A stretch of DNA of 64,000 nucleotides from Paenibacillus sp. KS-LC4 (GCF_036894955.1 NZ_CP145905.1:2808501-2872500); one strand, 5' to 3'; counted from the stretch's first letter, positions 1-9,494 are shown. Numbers and translations: made by a program. The notes: generated from the letters alone by a model not told the origin.

Positions 1-1616
1 AGGCGGTTTTGGATAAAATCCAGGGCATTCAGGCCGATGGGGGCACGGAAATTTTTCCGGCGCTAGATACCGCGTATAACAAGCTGCTGGAAATGGATGC
101 ACAGCGCAAGCATATTATTTTGCTCACCGACGGCCAGTCGGCTTCTAATCCGGGCTATGCTGCGCTGACAAAGGGCATGGTCGACCATAAAATGACGATG
201 TCTACCGTTGCAGTCGGCGACGGTGCCGATCAGGCGATGCTGGAGCAGCTTGCGAAGCAGGCGAAGGGACGGTTTTATTTTACAAATGATGAAAGCACGC
301 TTCCAGCTATTTTCAGCCGCGAGACGGTGTTAATGTCACGAACCTATATTGTGGAGCAAAATGCTCCGCCGCTTATCGGGCAAGCCGGAAGCTGGTCGTC
401 GATGTGGCAAAATGGCGTGCCAAACTTGCAGGCTTACATCGCAACGACAGCAAAGGAAACGGCAGAGGTCGCTTTGCTATCGCCCCAAGGTGATCCAATT
501 TTGGCGCGCTGGGCTTACGGTTCAGGACGAACGGTAGCTTGGACGAGTGACTTGACGGGGAAATGGTCGCGAGACTGGGTGCAGTGGGCCGCTTTGCCGA
601 ATGTGCTCGCCGAGTGGATAAAGTGGACTTTTCCTCAGTTTGAGAGCACGCCTTATTCCGCAACAGCTGAGCTGGATGGTCGAGAGGCTATGCTGCGCTT
701 ACGTACAGAGGGTAATGATACAGCTGCTAAGCTGTCGGCTGTCGTCACCGATGAAACTGGGAAAAGCACGACGCTTTCGCCGCTTCCGGCAGCTCCGGGT
801 GAATATGCGGCAAGCCTTCCGATCTCGGAGCCAGGCGTATATTTAATGCAAGTGAATGAACAGAGCGGCGGAGCGGATGAGCCGAAGACGGGCGGCGGCA
901 CGACAACGGGGTTTGTCATTCCCTATTCGCCTGAGTATCGTTTAACGGGTGAAAATGGAACAGAAGCGCTGCAGCAGCTTGCTGCCGCTACGGGTGGGCG
1001 TTTGCTGTCGCTGGAAGCGCCGGGGGAGGCTTACCGCTTCAATCCAGTAGTGTCCCGGCAGCCTTATGATTGGACGCGTGAGCTCATAATATTGATTTTG
1101 GCGCTGTGGCTGGTCGACATCCTATTGCGCCGACTGTCGCTGCCTTGGCAGCGGATCGGGCGGATGCTGTTGACGAGACTTAGGCTCGTAGGTGGACGTT
1201 TGCAGAGGAATGAGCCAGCCGCCGCTCCGTCAGGTGCGATGAGCAGGCTGCAGCAGCGGAAAAGTCGCACGGCAGGCTTTTATGGTGAGCGAGCGAATAC
1301 AAGCGACGTGGATCGAGCATCAACCTCGCCAGCATCTGGTCAGGTAAGGGGAGGGAATGGAGCGCTTAATGGCGTTCAGGGGGCTTCGGCCAATACGTCG
1401 CAAACGGCTAGCCGTCCGTCTCGATCACAGGCTCCGAAGCCAGAGGATCGTGACCAGGCGAGCAAGCAGCAGCGAGAAGCGCTAGCTTCACAGGCTAACG
1501 CTTTAGGTGTCGTCAGCCAGCCGTCAGTCCCTCCTTCAAGCCCAGAGTCCAAGCAGGCTGATGCTCAGACAGCGGTCAATCGTCTGCTTGCGGCTAAGAA
1601 GCGCGGCAAGCGGTAG
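1..1616 (+). CDS. VWA / glutamine-amidotransferase-like membrane protein (5' partial)
   Basis: The gene enters from the left edge, and its reading frame is open from base 3, so the true start lies outside the window. The visible part begins inside a von Willebrand factor A fold: a DGGTEIFPAL stretch is followed by HIILLTDGQS, the usual strand before the MIDAS region. It continues into a region like the class I glutamine-amidotransferase-like domain often fused to VWA (GSGRTVAWTSDLTGKWSRDW). One hydrophobic segment near the C-terminus (about bases 1080-1140) is followed by basic residues and a long Ser/Ala/Gln-rich, probably disordered tail. Large proteins of this type are usually membrane-anchored with the VWA domain outside. 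The substrate or partner is unknown. The family call is fairly sure; the role is not. Confidence 0.75.
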   Translation, partial: AVLDKIQGIQADGGTEIFPALDTAYNKLLEMDAQRKHIILLTDGQSASNPGYAALTKGMVDHKMTMSTVAVGDGADQAMLEQLAKQAKGRFYFTNDESTLPAIFSRETVLMSRTYIVEQNAPPLIGQAGSWSSMWQNGVPNLQAYIATTAKETAEVALLSPQGDPILARWAYGSGRTVAWTSDLTGKWSRDWVQWAALPNVLAEWIKWTFPQFESTPYSATAELDGREAMLRLRTEGNDTAAKLSAVVTDETGKSTTLSPLPAAPGEYAASLPISEPGVYLMQVNEQSGGADEPKTGGGTTTGFVIPYSPEYRLTGENGTEALQQLAAATGGRLLSLEAPGEAYRFNPVVSRQPYDWTRELIILILALWLVDILLRRLSLPWQRIGRMLLTRLRLVGGRLQRNEPAAAPSGAMSRLQQRKSRTAGFYGERANTSDVDRASTSPASGQVRGGNGALNGVQGASANTSQTASRPSRSQAPKPEDRDQASKQQREALASQANALGVVSQPSVPPSSPESKQADAQTAVNRLLAAKKRGKR

Positions 1617-1729
1617 CATTTTTGAAAGGATGCGGGGTTTGAAGGTTAGCATGGTTTAGAGGGATGGACAACGGCGGCGTCGAAAGTTACAATGCACATA
1701 AACGATTTTTCTGAGGAGCTGACGAAACG

Positions 1730-2038
1730 ATGTATAACGAAATCACGCCGGAGCAGGTTGAAGCGCGTCTGAATAATAAGGAAAAGTTTCATTTAATTGA
1801 TGTTCGTGAGCTTGATGAGTGGGAAGAGGGACATATTGCCGAAGCAGCTCATTTGCCCTTGTCTGAAATTCAGGAGCGTTTGGATGAGCTGCCTAAGGAT
1901 GAAAATATTATTTTCGTATGCCGCAGCGGCGGACGAAGTGGCAAAGTATGCAGCTTCCTCGCGCCACAGGGCTACTCCGTGACCAATATGACGGGCGGCA
2001 TGCTCGCATGGCCGGGAGCTATCGTTACTGGAGCGTAG
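1730..2038 (+). CDS. Rhodanese-domain protein
   Basis: A single-domain rhodanese of 102 residues. The CH2A-like stretch LIDVRELDEWEEGHI leads to the active-site loop CRSGGRS, with the presumed catalytic cysteine at residue 64, and to the closing GGMLAWPG motif. Proteins of this size carry sulfur as a cysteine persulfide in the cytoplasm and typically serve sulfur transfer or detoxification; the acceptor cannot be told from sequence. A purine-rich GAGGAG precedes the ATG. The gene stands alone and ends in an intrinsic terminator. Confidence 0.9.
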   Translation: MYNEITPEQVEARLNNKEKFHLIDVRELDEWEEGHIAEAAHLPLSEIQERLDELPKDENIIFVCRSGGRSGKVCSFLAPQGYSVTNMTGGMLAWPGAIVTGA

Positions 2039-2057
2039 CATAAAGCGTTAAAAAATC

Positions 2058-2110
2058 AAAAGCAGCTTTGCAACCGAATTTTGGCGGATTGCGGGGCTGC
2101 TTTTCCCTTT
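2058..2110 (+). terminator. Intrinsic terminator after rhodanese gene
   Basis: The stem AAAAGCAGC (2058-2066) pairs with GCTGCTTTT (2096-2104), and a pyrimidine-rich tail follows. It lies 20 bp after the rhodanese stop codon. Confidence 0.7.
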
Positions 2111-2172
2111 TTCCGATTCGGAATAAGGGCGTGAATCATGATATAATAAAAATGAAACGGAGCTGATCCTTC

Positions 2173-2836
2173 ATGAATCTGTTAAATCCAAGAAATGATT
2201 TTTTGTTCAAACGCATTTTTGGGAGTGAAGAGAATCGCGATGTCCTACTAACCTTTCTAAATCGAACTTTTGATGAGAACGCTTTTTTATTGGAGTAAGC
2301 AATACTCTAGTCAATTGCAGGAAGGGCAGCCGTATAGCCAACTAAAACGGTGCGTGACTATTAATATTTTGAACTACGCCTTGCTGCCGAATGCTTTATA
2401 TCATAACGTATTTCATCTGCGGGAGGATCGAACCGGCATTTCGCTAATTGACGATATTGAAATTCACTTTCTAGAGCTGCCGAAGCTAGACGAACAAGCC
2501 ATTTCCATTGAGGATGGCGGACTTGTGAACTGGCTGTTATTTCTCAAAGGTGCAGATCAATCCAAATGGGAGGTGTTAACGATGAATGAACCGGTATTAC
2601 GAAAGGCCATGGATACGCTGGAATTTTTGAGTCAGGATTTAGAAGCACGAAGACAATATGAAGACCGTCAGAAGTATCTGCATGATGAGGCATCAATGTA
2701 TGAAGCGGCTAACTTAAGAGGGAAGGCTGAGGCAAAGAAGGAAATTGCCAGAAAGCTTCTTGCTCTTGGAGTTGAGCTATCCGTCATCATCGAAGCATCT
2801 GGTCTATCTGAGAACGAGATCATTGATTTAAAGTAG
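2173..2836 (+). pseudogene. Rpn-family PD-(D/E)XK nuclease/transposase, internally deleted
   Basis: An ATG at 2173 opens a typical Rpn/PDDEXK_2 N-terminus (NDFLFKRIFGSEENRDVLL, then FLNRTF). The frame shifts near 2268 and resumes as LMRTLFYWSKQYSSQL, which normally lies about 70 residues further on in this family. The rest of the protein, through the DIEIHFLELPKL region and a charged C-terminal helix, is intact to 2836. The missing piece is the part that normally carries the PD-(D/E)XK catalytic residues, so this is a decayed copy unlikely to cut DNA. The open frame from TTG 2270 (188 codons) should not be read as a complete gene. Family members are often multicopy in Paenibacillus. A terminator follows. 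Confidence 0.8.
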
Positions 2837-2849
2837 TTATAGTTAAAAA

Positions 2850-2887
2850 AGAGACGAGCGGACCCATGGTGGTCGGCTCGTTTTTTA
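2850..2887 (+). terminator. Intrinsic terminator after Rpn pseudogene
   Basis: ACGAGCGGACC (2854-2864) pairs with GGTCGGCTCGT (2871-2881) with one mismatch, followed by a T run. Confidence 0.75.
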
Positions 2888-3128
2888 TTTAAGGAGTTAT
2901 TTTCACAAAAAAATTCATCTTTGTTTATTTCCAACCTCATCAATCTTAATTAACGCAATCTAGTTTACGCTTGATCTATATTGCCGCACTCAGCCTGTAC
3001 ACATGTTGGCCCCATGCCAAACATATGATGAATAGATGATGTTAGTAAGGCGATAAATCATTAATATCATTTTAAATTGCCCCACTACATTGAGGCCTCG
3101 GGTGTATTAGAAGGGCGAAAGGGCGGGT

Positions 3129-5390
3129 GTGCCATTGGAACAGCGGCATAAGGAGAGCGAAAATAGCGTAACGCTGCAATATGCAGTGGGTGGCATGAGC
3201 TGCACAGCATGCGCGGCACGGATCGAGAAGGCTGTGGGAAAAATGGAAGGCGTACAATCGGTCGCTGTAAGCTATCCGGCAAGATCGGCTTGGGTGCAGT
3301 TTGTGCCTGAGCGGATGCGGTCTGAGGAGATTATGGCGAAAATCGGACATATCGGCTTCCAAGCCTCGGCAGCCGAGCACAGCAAAGAACAGTGGGAGCA
3401 GGAGCGCAGCGCCCTCGGATTACGACTAATGATCTCGCTGCTGCTAACGCTGCCGCTGCTAGCTGGAATGACCCAGCATCTCCCGCTGCTAAGCGGTCTT
3501 GCTATTCCGACTTGGCTGCTGAACCCTTGGCTTCAGCTTGTACTAGCTACAATCGTTCAATTCGTCATTGGGCTGCCTTTTTATATCGGTGCTTATCATG
3601 CGCTGCGCTTGCGAGCAGCGAATATGGACGTGCTAGTCGCAGCAGGAACGTCTGCAGCTTATTTATACAGCCATTATGTTGTTTTTTCTCGACTCCCAAC
3701 TGGAGATGCGCTTGCCACGGGGCATACGCTGCCGCTTTATTTTGAAACCTCTGCTGTCGTTATTAGCGCGGTGCTGCTCGGCAAATATTTGGAAATGACA
3801 GCTGCATCTCGGGCACAGGATGAGGCGGACGGGTACAGCCAATTGCAGGTGCAATCCGCAACTGTAGAACGGTCAGGCGAGTGGGTCAGTGTGCAGACCG
3901 CCTTCATACGGGAAGGAGAGATTGTGCGCATTGCACCGGGTGAGACGGTTCCGGTTGACGGCGTTTTAACGAGCGGGGAAGCCGATATGGATGAATCGCT
4001 GCTGACAGGGGAAAGTATGCCGGTTATTAAACGAGCGGGAGACCTAATCTGGGCAGGAACAACGAACGTGGGGACCATGCAACGAATCCGTGCAACGGCT
4101 GCGGGACATGCAACGCTGCTCAGCCGCATTAGCGAGCTGCTTCGTGAGGCGCAGCGCTCCAAATCTGCGATTCAGCAGCAGGTGGACCGGGTAGCCGCAT
4201 GGTTCGTTCCGGCGATGCTTGCCCTTTCGGCTTTCACCTTTATGCTTTGGCTGGTGGTGCTCGAACCTGGCAATTGGCATCAAGCTTTCCGCTGTGGGAT
4301 CGCTGTCGTGCTCGCTGCCTGTCCTTGTGCGCTGGGGCTTGCCGCGCCTATTTCACTGGTTATCGCTTCTGGTCGTCTAGCAAAGCTGGGCATTGTGCTC
4401 AAGCAGGCTGGGGCGCTGGAGCGACTTGCGCGGCTAAACACGCTGCTGCTAGACAAAACCGGAACGCTCACCGAAGGTGCGCCGCAAGTTAGCGCGGTAT
4501 GGGCTGCGCCGACTCAGACTCGCTCGGTCGTGCTTCGTTTGGCGGCCGCCGCAGAAGCGGGTTCGGCCCATCCGCTAGGGCTAGCGATAGGCCGGGAGGC
4601 CGGGCGGGTAGGATTGACGCCGCCAAGGGCGCTAAACATGGTTTATTTGCCCGGCAAAGGCGTTCAAGCAGTAGTTGAGGGAAGGAGCATTGCCGTCGGA
4701 AATGCGACCTTTGCGAAAGCTGAGCAGTGGAAGGTGAATGCGGAGGCCTCCGCAGCTATAGCCTATTTTTGCACCGAACGGGAAAAAAGAGGAGAAACGC
4801 TCTTATATGTTGCAGCAGATGGCATGCTCATTGGCTGTATTTCGCTTGCGGATCGGGTTAAACCGCATTCTTTAGCGGCTGTTCAGCAGCTCCAACGTTA
4901 TGGATTACAAGTGATGCTGGCAACAGGCGACCACCAAATACCCGCCCAAAATGCCGCCCGCCAAGCAGGCATTGTCCAAGTATACGCCGGATTGCTGCCT
5001 GAGCAGAAGCTGGAGCTGGTAGAGCAGCTCAAACGCTCGGGCAAACGGGTCGGCATGGCTGGCGACGGCTGGAATGATGCACCGGCGCTTGCGGCTGCCG
5101 ATGTAGGCATTGCGATGGGCAATGGCACGGAAGCGGCACTCGCTGCCGGACATTTAACGCTGCTTCAGCCGCGCATGACTGCGATTGTTGATGCACTTGG
5201 CATAAGCCGGTTGACGGTGCGAAATATTAAGCAGAATTTGCTGCTTGCTTTCCTATATAATAGCAGCATCGTGCCAATTGCCGCCTTCGGTCTGCTGGAG
5301 CCTTGGATGGCAGGGGCAGCGATGGCGCTAAGCTCGGTGTCAGTTGTCGGAAATGCGATGCGGATGAGCTACATTTTGCGGCGGCCTTAA
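3129..5390 (+). CDS. copA: Copper-exporting P1B-type ATPase CopA
   Basis: A 753-residue P-type ATPase that exports Cu(I) across the cytoplasmic membrane. It has one N-terminal heavy-metal-binding domain (GMSCTAC, residues 22-28), the membrane metal site CPC at 398-400, the phosphorylation motif DKTGTLT at 442-448, the P1B marker HP at 481-482 and the hinge GDGWNDA at 645-651. The last membrane segments (YN, then MALSSVSVVGNAMR) match the Cu(I) subgroup rather than Zn/Cd pumps. The GTG start follows a purine-rich stretch and gives a normal N-terminus. Many Bacilli have copZ or csoR next door, but neither is visible here, so copper regulation of this copy cannot be judged. Confidence 0.93.
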   Translation: MPLEQRHKESENSVTLQYAVGGMSCTACAARIEKAVGKMEGVQSVAVSYPARSAWVQFVPERMRSEEIMAKIGHIGFQASAAEHSKEQWEQERSALGLRLMISLLLTLPLLAGMTQHLPLLSGLAIPTWLLNPWLQLVLATIVQFVIGLPFYIGAYHALRLRAANMDVLVAAGTSAAYLYSHYVVFSRLPTGDALATGHTLPLYFETSAVVISAVLLGKYLEMTAASRAQDEADGYSQLQVQSATVERSGEWVSVQTAFIREGEIVRIAPGETVPVDGVLTSGEADMDESLLTGESMPVIKRAGDLIWAGTTNVGTMQRIRATAAGHATLLSRISELLREAQRSKSAIQQQVDRVAAWFVPAMLALSAFTFMLWLVVLEPGNWHQAFRCGIAVVLAACPCALGLAAPISLVIASGRLAKLGIVLKQAGALERLARLNTLLLDKTGTLTEGAPQVSAVWAAPTQTRSVVLRLAAAAEAGSAHPLGLAIGREAGRVGLTPPRALNMVYLPGKGVQAVVEGRSIAVGNATFAKAEQWKVNAEASAAIAYFCTEREKRGETLLYVAADGMLIGCISLADRVKPHSLAAVQQLQRYGLQVMLATGDHQIPAQNAARQAGIVQVYAGLLPEQKLELVEQLKRSGKRVGMAGDGWNDAPALAAADVGIAMGNGTEAALAAGHLTLLQPRMTAIVDALGISRLTVRNIKQNLLLAFLYNSSIVPIAAFGLLEPWMAGAAMALSSVSVVGNAMRMSYILRRP

Positions 5391-5413
5391 GCAGCTTCCT
5401 GCCTAGTCCAAGG

Positions 5414-5443
5414 TGGACAAATACGGAAAAACGATGGTATAGT
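5414..5443 (+). promoter_or_regulatory. Possible sigma-A promoter for btuF operon
   Basis: TGGACA (5414-5419), an 18-bp spacer and TATAGT (5438-5443). It lies between copA and the leader terminator. The match is only moderate and no experimental start is known. Confidence 0.35.
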
Positions 5444-5494
5444 TACTACGTCTAACCTACATAATGATGAGGGCCAGCGCCAAGCAGGGATACC

Positions 5495-5529
5495 GCATTT
5501 TCGGCACAGCTGCCGCAAATGCTTTTTTT
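5495..5529 (+). terminator. Strong intrinsic terminator in the btuF leader
   Basis: GCATTTTCGGCA pairs with TGCCGCAAATGC around a short loop and is followed by seven T. It sits about 70 bases before btuF, so it may end copA transcription or act as an attenuator of the B12-uptake operon. No standard cobalamin riboswitch boxes (GCCACTG and so on) were found between copA and btuF. Confidence 0.8.
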
Positions 5530-5600
5530 ATGCCTGATTCGCCTGAAAGAGTCCTCCGCTTGGAGAGAACAAACCATTTTAGAGGAGTGTATACCATTCA

Positions 5601-6578
5601 ATGAAAGTCAAAATGAATACTATGCTGAAAACAAGCCTTGCCATTTGGCTTATTGCTATGCTGACGCTGCTTGCCGCTTGCGGCGGTGCGGTAAATAATA
5701 GCAAGGAATCTGCTGCACCATCTATCTCACCATCCGCTGCTCCGTCTACAGAGACAGCTGCCGCCTATCCGCTCACCGTAACCGATGCAACGGATACCAA
5801 GCTTACCTTTGAGCAGGCGCCTGTAAAAATTGTGACGCTTGTGCCAAGCGAGACAGAGGTTGTGTTTGCTGTAGGAGCGGGCAAGCAGGTAGTCGGCGTG
5901 GATCAGTACAGCAACTATCCAGAAGCCGCTAATGACATTGAGAAAATTGGCGATATGACGACCAATATTGAAGCTGTCGTGAAGCTGAATCCAGATCTCG
6001 TGCTTGCATCCTCCAGCATGAATGGAGATGCGGTTGCCAAGCTGCGCGAGCTGAATATTCCGGTATTTGCCTCCGATTCGAAGACATATGGCGAAACCAT
6101 TGCCCATATTGAGACGGTCGGCCAAATTTTGAACCATGTGAAGGATGCCGAAGCGGTTGCTGAACATATGCGTGATGTGATGAATCAGGTCATGAATGCG
6201 GTGAAGGATGCGCCAGCGAAAAAGGTTTATTTGGAGTTTAGCCCTGGCTACACGGCAGGCTCAGGCACTTTTTTGGATGAGCTGCTGACGATGGCGGGCG
6301 GCACCAATGTAGCGGGCTCGAAGGAAGGCTGGTACGAGGTCAGCGCTGAAGAGATCGTGAAGCAAAATCCAGAAATCATCATCTACCCGGACATGTCGGT
6401 GAAACCGAACCCTATCGTTACAGCATTGGATAGCCGAGCAGGCTGGAACGTCATTGACGCGGTGAAAAATAAACAGGTTATCGCGGTTTCGGAAGATCCA
6501 CTCGTTCGTGTAGGCCCGCGGCTTGCCGATGGCTTGCTGGAAATTGCGAAGGCTGTTCATCCAGACCTCGTTAAATAG
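5601..6578 (+). CDS. btuF: Vitamin B12/corrinoid-binding lipoprotein (ABC transporter)
   Basis: A 325-residue periplasmic-binding-type protein with a lipoprotein signal (LLAAC, lipid-anchored Cys27) and a Ser/Ala/Pro-rich linker. The two-lobed fold of the BtuF/FhuD type begins at PVKIVTLVPSETEVVFAVGAG. It would sit on the outer face of the membrane and deliver corrinoid to the BtuCD channel. Family members of this type also bind siderophores, but the gene is the first of an unbroken series ending in cobalamin-assembly genes, which makes B12 or cobinamide the likely ligand. An in-frame ATG at 5613 is a possible alternative start. The stop lies 3 bp before btuC. Confidence 0.88.
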   Translation: MKVKMNTMLKTSLAIWLIAMLTLLAACGGAVNNSKESAAPSISPSAAPSTETAAAYPLTVTDATDTKLTFEQAPVKIVTLVPSETEVVFAVGAGKQVVGVDQYSNYPEAANDIEKIGDMTTNIEAVVKLNPDLVLASSSMNGDAVAKLRELNIPVFASDSKTYGETIAHIETVGQILNHVKDAEAVAEHMRDVMNQVMNAVKDAPAKKVYLEFSPGYTAGSGTFLDELLTMAGGTNVAGSKEGWYEVSAEEIVKQNPEIIIYPDMSVKPNPIVTALDSRAGWNVIDAVKNKQVIAVSEDPLVRVGPRLADGLLEIAKAVHPDLVK

Positions 6579-6581
6579 CGG

Positions 6582-7616
6582 ATGAGACATCAATGGTTAG
6601 GCTACGGAGGAGCAGCAGTGCTCCTTCTTGCTGTTTCTATTATCGCAAGCTTGTCGGTAGGTTCCTCAGGTATTTCCTTTATTGATGTGTGGGGTATTTT
6701 GCTGCATCAGCTGCCATGGCTTAGAGATCAGCCGGTTAGCTGGAGTGAAGGTGAAATGGCTATTGTGACTCAGGTAAGGCTATCGCGCGTGCTGCTGGCA
6801 GTGCTTGTAGGCGCTTGTCTGGCACTGGCGGGAAGCGGGTTTCAAGGTGTGCTGCGCAATCCGCTTGCCGATCCGTATACGCTCGGGGTTGCTTCGGGCA
6901 GTTCAGTCGGCGCTGCGGCATTGATTTTATTTGGCTATCAGGCGGCAGTAGGCATTTGGACGATTCCAATCGTCGCTTTTTTAACGGGAATTGCGACGTT
7001 ATTGGTCGTTTTCTGGCTAGCGCGAAGCTCAGCCGGAATGCAGTTGGAAACGCTTATATTATCCGGCGTTATTATCCAAGCCTTTCTTGGCGCTTTCGTA
7101 TCCTTCATGGTCTCGCTATCCAATAGCGTAGTAAACCAGATTTTGTTTTGGCTAATGGGCTCGCTGGCGATGAAAAGCTGGGCGAACGTCTACATGCTCA
7201 TTCCGTTTCTTATTATTGGGGTTATTGTACTGATTGCTTATGCACAGCATTTGAATGTTTTTTTGCTTGGCGAAGGACAGGCGGCACATTTAGGCATTCG
7301 CGTAGAGCGTACCAAGCTGATCGTGCTGGCTTGCTCGACGCTGCTCACCGCTGCTGCGGTATCGGTGGCAGGCGTGATTGGCTTCGTCGGCCTCGTCGTA
7401 CCGCATGTGATTCGCCTAATCGTTGGGCCGGACTACCGCCTGCTCATCCCACTGTCCGCATTTGGCGGCGGCATATTCGTGCTCTGGGCTGATACACTTG
7501 CCCGCATGGCGCTAAGTCCGAAGGAAATTCCGCTTGGCGTAGTAACTGCGCTGATTGGTGCGCCATTTTTTGCTTATTTACTGCATCGGCGCAAGCGGCT
7601 GGAAGGAGGGGGATAA
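6582..7616 (+). CDS. btuC: Vitamin B12 ABC transporter permease
   Basis: A FecCD/BtuC-type permease of 344 residues with about ten hydrophobic segments. Family landmarks are the GFQGVLRNPLADPYTLG region, which precedes the coupling loops, and GFVGLVVPHVIRLIVG in the C-terminal half. It should form the membrane channel with the downstream ATPase. Its stop codon shares a base with the btuD start, so the two are translationally coupled. Confidence 0.92.
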   Translation: MRHQWLGYGGAAVLLLAVSIIASLSVGSSGISFIDVWGILLHQLPWLRDQPVSWSEGEMAIVTQVRLSRVLLAVLVGACLALAGSGFQGVLRNPLADPYTLGVASGSSVGAAALILFGYQAAVGIWTIPIVAFLTGIATLLVVFWLARSSAGMQLETLILSGVIIQAFLGAFVSFMVSLSNSVVNQILFWLMGSLAMKSWANVYMLIPFLIIGVIVLIAYAQHLNVFLLGEGQAAHLGIRVERTKLIVLACSTLLTAAAVSVAGVIGFVGLVVPHVIRLIVGPDYRLLIPLSAFGGGIFVLWADTLARMALSPKEIPLGVVTALIGAPFFAYLLHRRKRLEGGG

Positions 7617-8425
7617 TGGCTGTTATGCTTGAAGCGCGCCAGCTGGGTACGACGATACGCGGGCGAAAAGTGCTGAATGACATAACCTTTTCCTTTCAAA
7701 AAGGGTATACATATGGCGTTATTGGCCCCAATGGGGTTGGGAAATCCACCCTGCTTAAGCTGCTTTCCGGTGTATTGCCTCCTACGCAGGGTCATATCTT
7801 TCTCGCGGGGCGAAGCATTGCCGCCTACTCACGCAAGGAGGCAGCACGCAAGCTCGCTGTGCTTCAGCAGGGTGTGCTTCCGCCAGTAGGATTTACCGTG
7901 CGTGAAGTCATTGAAATGGGCCGGTTTCCTTATCAAAATTGGTTCGGCAATGAAGCAAGCGATTCCGCGCCGATCATTAATCAGGCTATTGCAGCAATGG
8001 GGCTGGAAAAGCTGGAGCAGCGCAAAATGGCTGAGCTAAGCGGCGGCGAACGGCAGCGCGTCGCGCTAGCCAAAGTGATGGTGCAGCAAGCGGAGGTCAT
8101 TTTGCTGGACGAGCCTACGACCTATTTGGATATCGGCTACCAAATTCAATTGCTCGATACAGTAAAGAGCTGGCAGCGTGAGCAGGGCATTACCGTTGTA
8201 ACCGTGCTGCATGATTTAAATTTAGCCGCTTTATATTGCGATGTAGTGCTGGTGCTGCATAAGGGCAGCATCGCAGCATTGGGCAAACCGCAGCATATTT
8301 ATACGACGGAGCTGATTCGCGAGGTATACGGCGCAGAGGCTTCGATTTTGAAACATCCGTCAACAGGGGCGCCGCAAATTTTGCTTGCGCCCCATGTGAG
8401 AATAAACAATGGGGAGCTGGAATGA
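7616..8425 (+). CDS. btuD: Vitamin B12 ABC transporter ATP-binding protein
   Basis: A 269-residue ABC ATPase of the FecE/BtuD group. It has Walker A GPNGVGKS (37-44), signature LSGGE (141-145), Walker B ILLDEP with D165/E166 and an H-loop in VLHDLNLAA. It powers the BtuC channel. It overlaps btuC by one base and the presumed cobT start follows within 5 bp, so uptake and salvage genes are one transcript. Confidence 0.92.
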   Translation: MAVMLEARQLGTTIRGRKVLNDITFSFQKGYTYGVIGPNGVGKSTLLKLLSGVLPPTQGHIFLAGRSIAAYSRKEAARKLAVLQQGVLPPVGFTVREVIEMGRFPYQNWFGNEASDSAPIINQAIAAMGLEKLEQRKMAELSGGERQRVALAKVMVQQAEVILLDEPTTYLDIGYQIQLLDTVKSWQREQGITVVTVLHDLNLAALYCDVVLVLHKGSIAALGKPQHIYTTELIREVYGAEASILKHPSTGAPQILLAPHVRINNGELE

Positions 8426-8429
8426 AGGG

Positions 8430-9494
8430 ATGAAGGAAGAATTATGCGTGCTGCTGGCGAACGCCATTGGGAGACTCCCGGTATTTAATGAACAGGAGGC
8501 AGAGGCGGCAAGGCGCCATTCAGATCAATTGACGAAGCCGCCGGGCAGCTTGGGCAAGCTTGAAGAATTGGCTTGCCAGCTTGCTGGAATTTCGGGGGAG
8601 CGCTGGCCGGACATGGAGCGTAAAGCGGTCATTATTATGGCTGGCGATCACGGCGTGTGCGAGGAAGGGGTTAGTGCCTTTCCACAAGCGGTAACCCCGC
8701 AAATGGTGCTTAATTTCTTGAATGGCGGCGCAGCCGTCAATGTACTCGCCCGACAGGCGGGAGCTGACGTGTATTGCGTTGATGTTGGCGTGAACGCGGA
8801 GCTTGAGCATCCAAAGCTTTTAAGCCGCAAGGTCATGTATGGAACCGCCAATATCGCCAAAGAAGCTGCGATGTCGAGAGAGCAGTCTATTAGAGCTATT
8901 TTGACCGGGATTGAAGTTGTGGATGAGCTTTATAAACAAGGCTATCGCGCCTTTGCAATAGGAGAAATGGGCATCGGCAATACGACGGCAAGCGCAGCGA
9001 TCACTTCGGCATTGACAGGGCTTGCGCCTGAGGAAACCGTTGGCAGAGGAACAGGAATTAATGATGAGGCTTGGAAAAATAAAGTCGAGGTTGTTAAACG
9101 GGCTATCGCGGTTAATGCACCAGACGCGCTAGATCCATTTGACGTGCTGATGAAGCTGGGTGGTCTGGAAATCGCTGGGCTGGTAGGCGTTATTATTGGA
9201 GCGGCAGCCAATAGCTGCCCGGTTGTTATTGACGGCTATATTTCCTCGGTAGCTGCCTTAGTAGCATCGCGGATTTCGGATAAAACGAAGCCATGCATGA
9301 TTGCCTCTCATCTTTCCTATGAGCAAGGTCATGCGAAGCTGCTGAAAGCCGTAGGGTTAAGCCCGATGATTCATATGGATATGCGGCTTGGAGAAGGCAC
9401 AGGTGCGGTATTATGCTTCCATTTTATTGATGCCGCATTAAAGCTCATGCAGGAAATGGCTACTTTTGAAAGTGCAGGGGTATCGAAAGCGTAG
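8430..9494 (+). CDS. cobT: Nicotinate-nucleotide:dimethylbenzimidazole phosphoribosyltransferase
   Basis: CobT activates the lower-ligand base by forming alpha-ribazole phosphate from nicotinate mononucleotide. Visible family motifs are DQLTKPPGSLGKLEELA near the N-terminus, the IIMAGDHGVCEEGVSAFPQ loop, GEMGIGNTT in the middle and LRLGEG-type MRLGEGTGA near the C-terminus, which carries the presumed catalytic glutamate. The frame is also open from an ATG at 8409, inside btuD, but that site has no ribosome binding site. The ATG at 8430 follows GGGGAG and fits the family length better; a GTG at 8448 is another option. Confidence 0.93.
   Translation: MKEELCVLLANAIGRLPVFNEQEAEAARRHSDQLTKPPGSLGKLEELACQLAGISGERWPDMERKAVIIMAGDHGVCEEGVSAFPQAVTPQMVLNFLNGGAAVNVLARQAGADVYCVDVGVNAELEHPKLLSRKVMYGTANIAKEAAMSREQSIRAILTGIEVVDELYKQGYRAFAIGEMGIGNTTASAAITSALTGLAPEETVGRGTGINDEAWKNKVEVVKRAIAVNAPDALDPFDVLMKLGGLEIAGLVGVIIGAAANSCPVVIDGYISSVAALVASRISDKTKPCMIASHLSYEQGHAKLLKAVGLSPMIHMDMRLGEGTGAVLCFHFIDAALKLMQEMATFESAGVSKA

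Noticed and set aside
5391-5495. Cobalamin riboswitch before btuF
   Set aside because: Only a weak likeness to the 3' box was seen; the B12 box and GGGAA...GGTG elements are missing, so it is not annotated as such.
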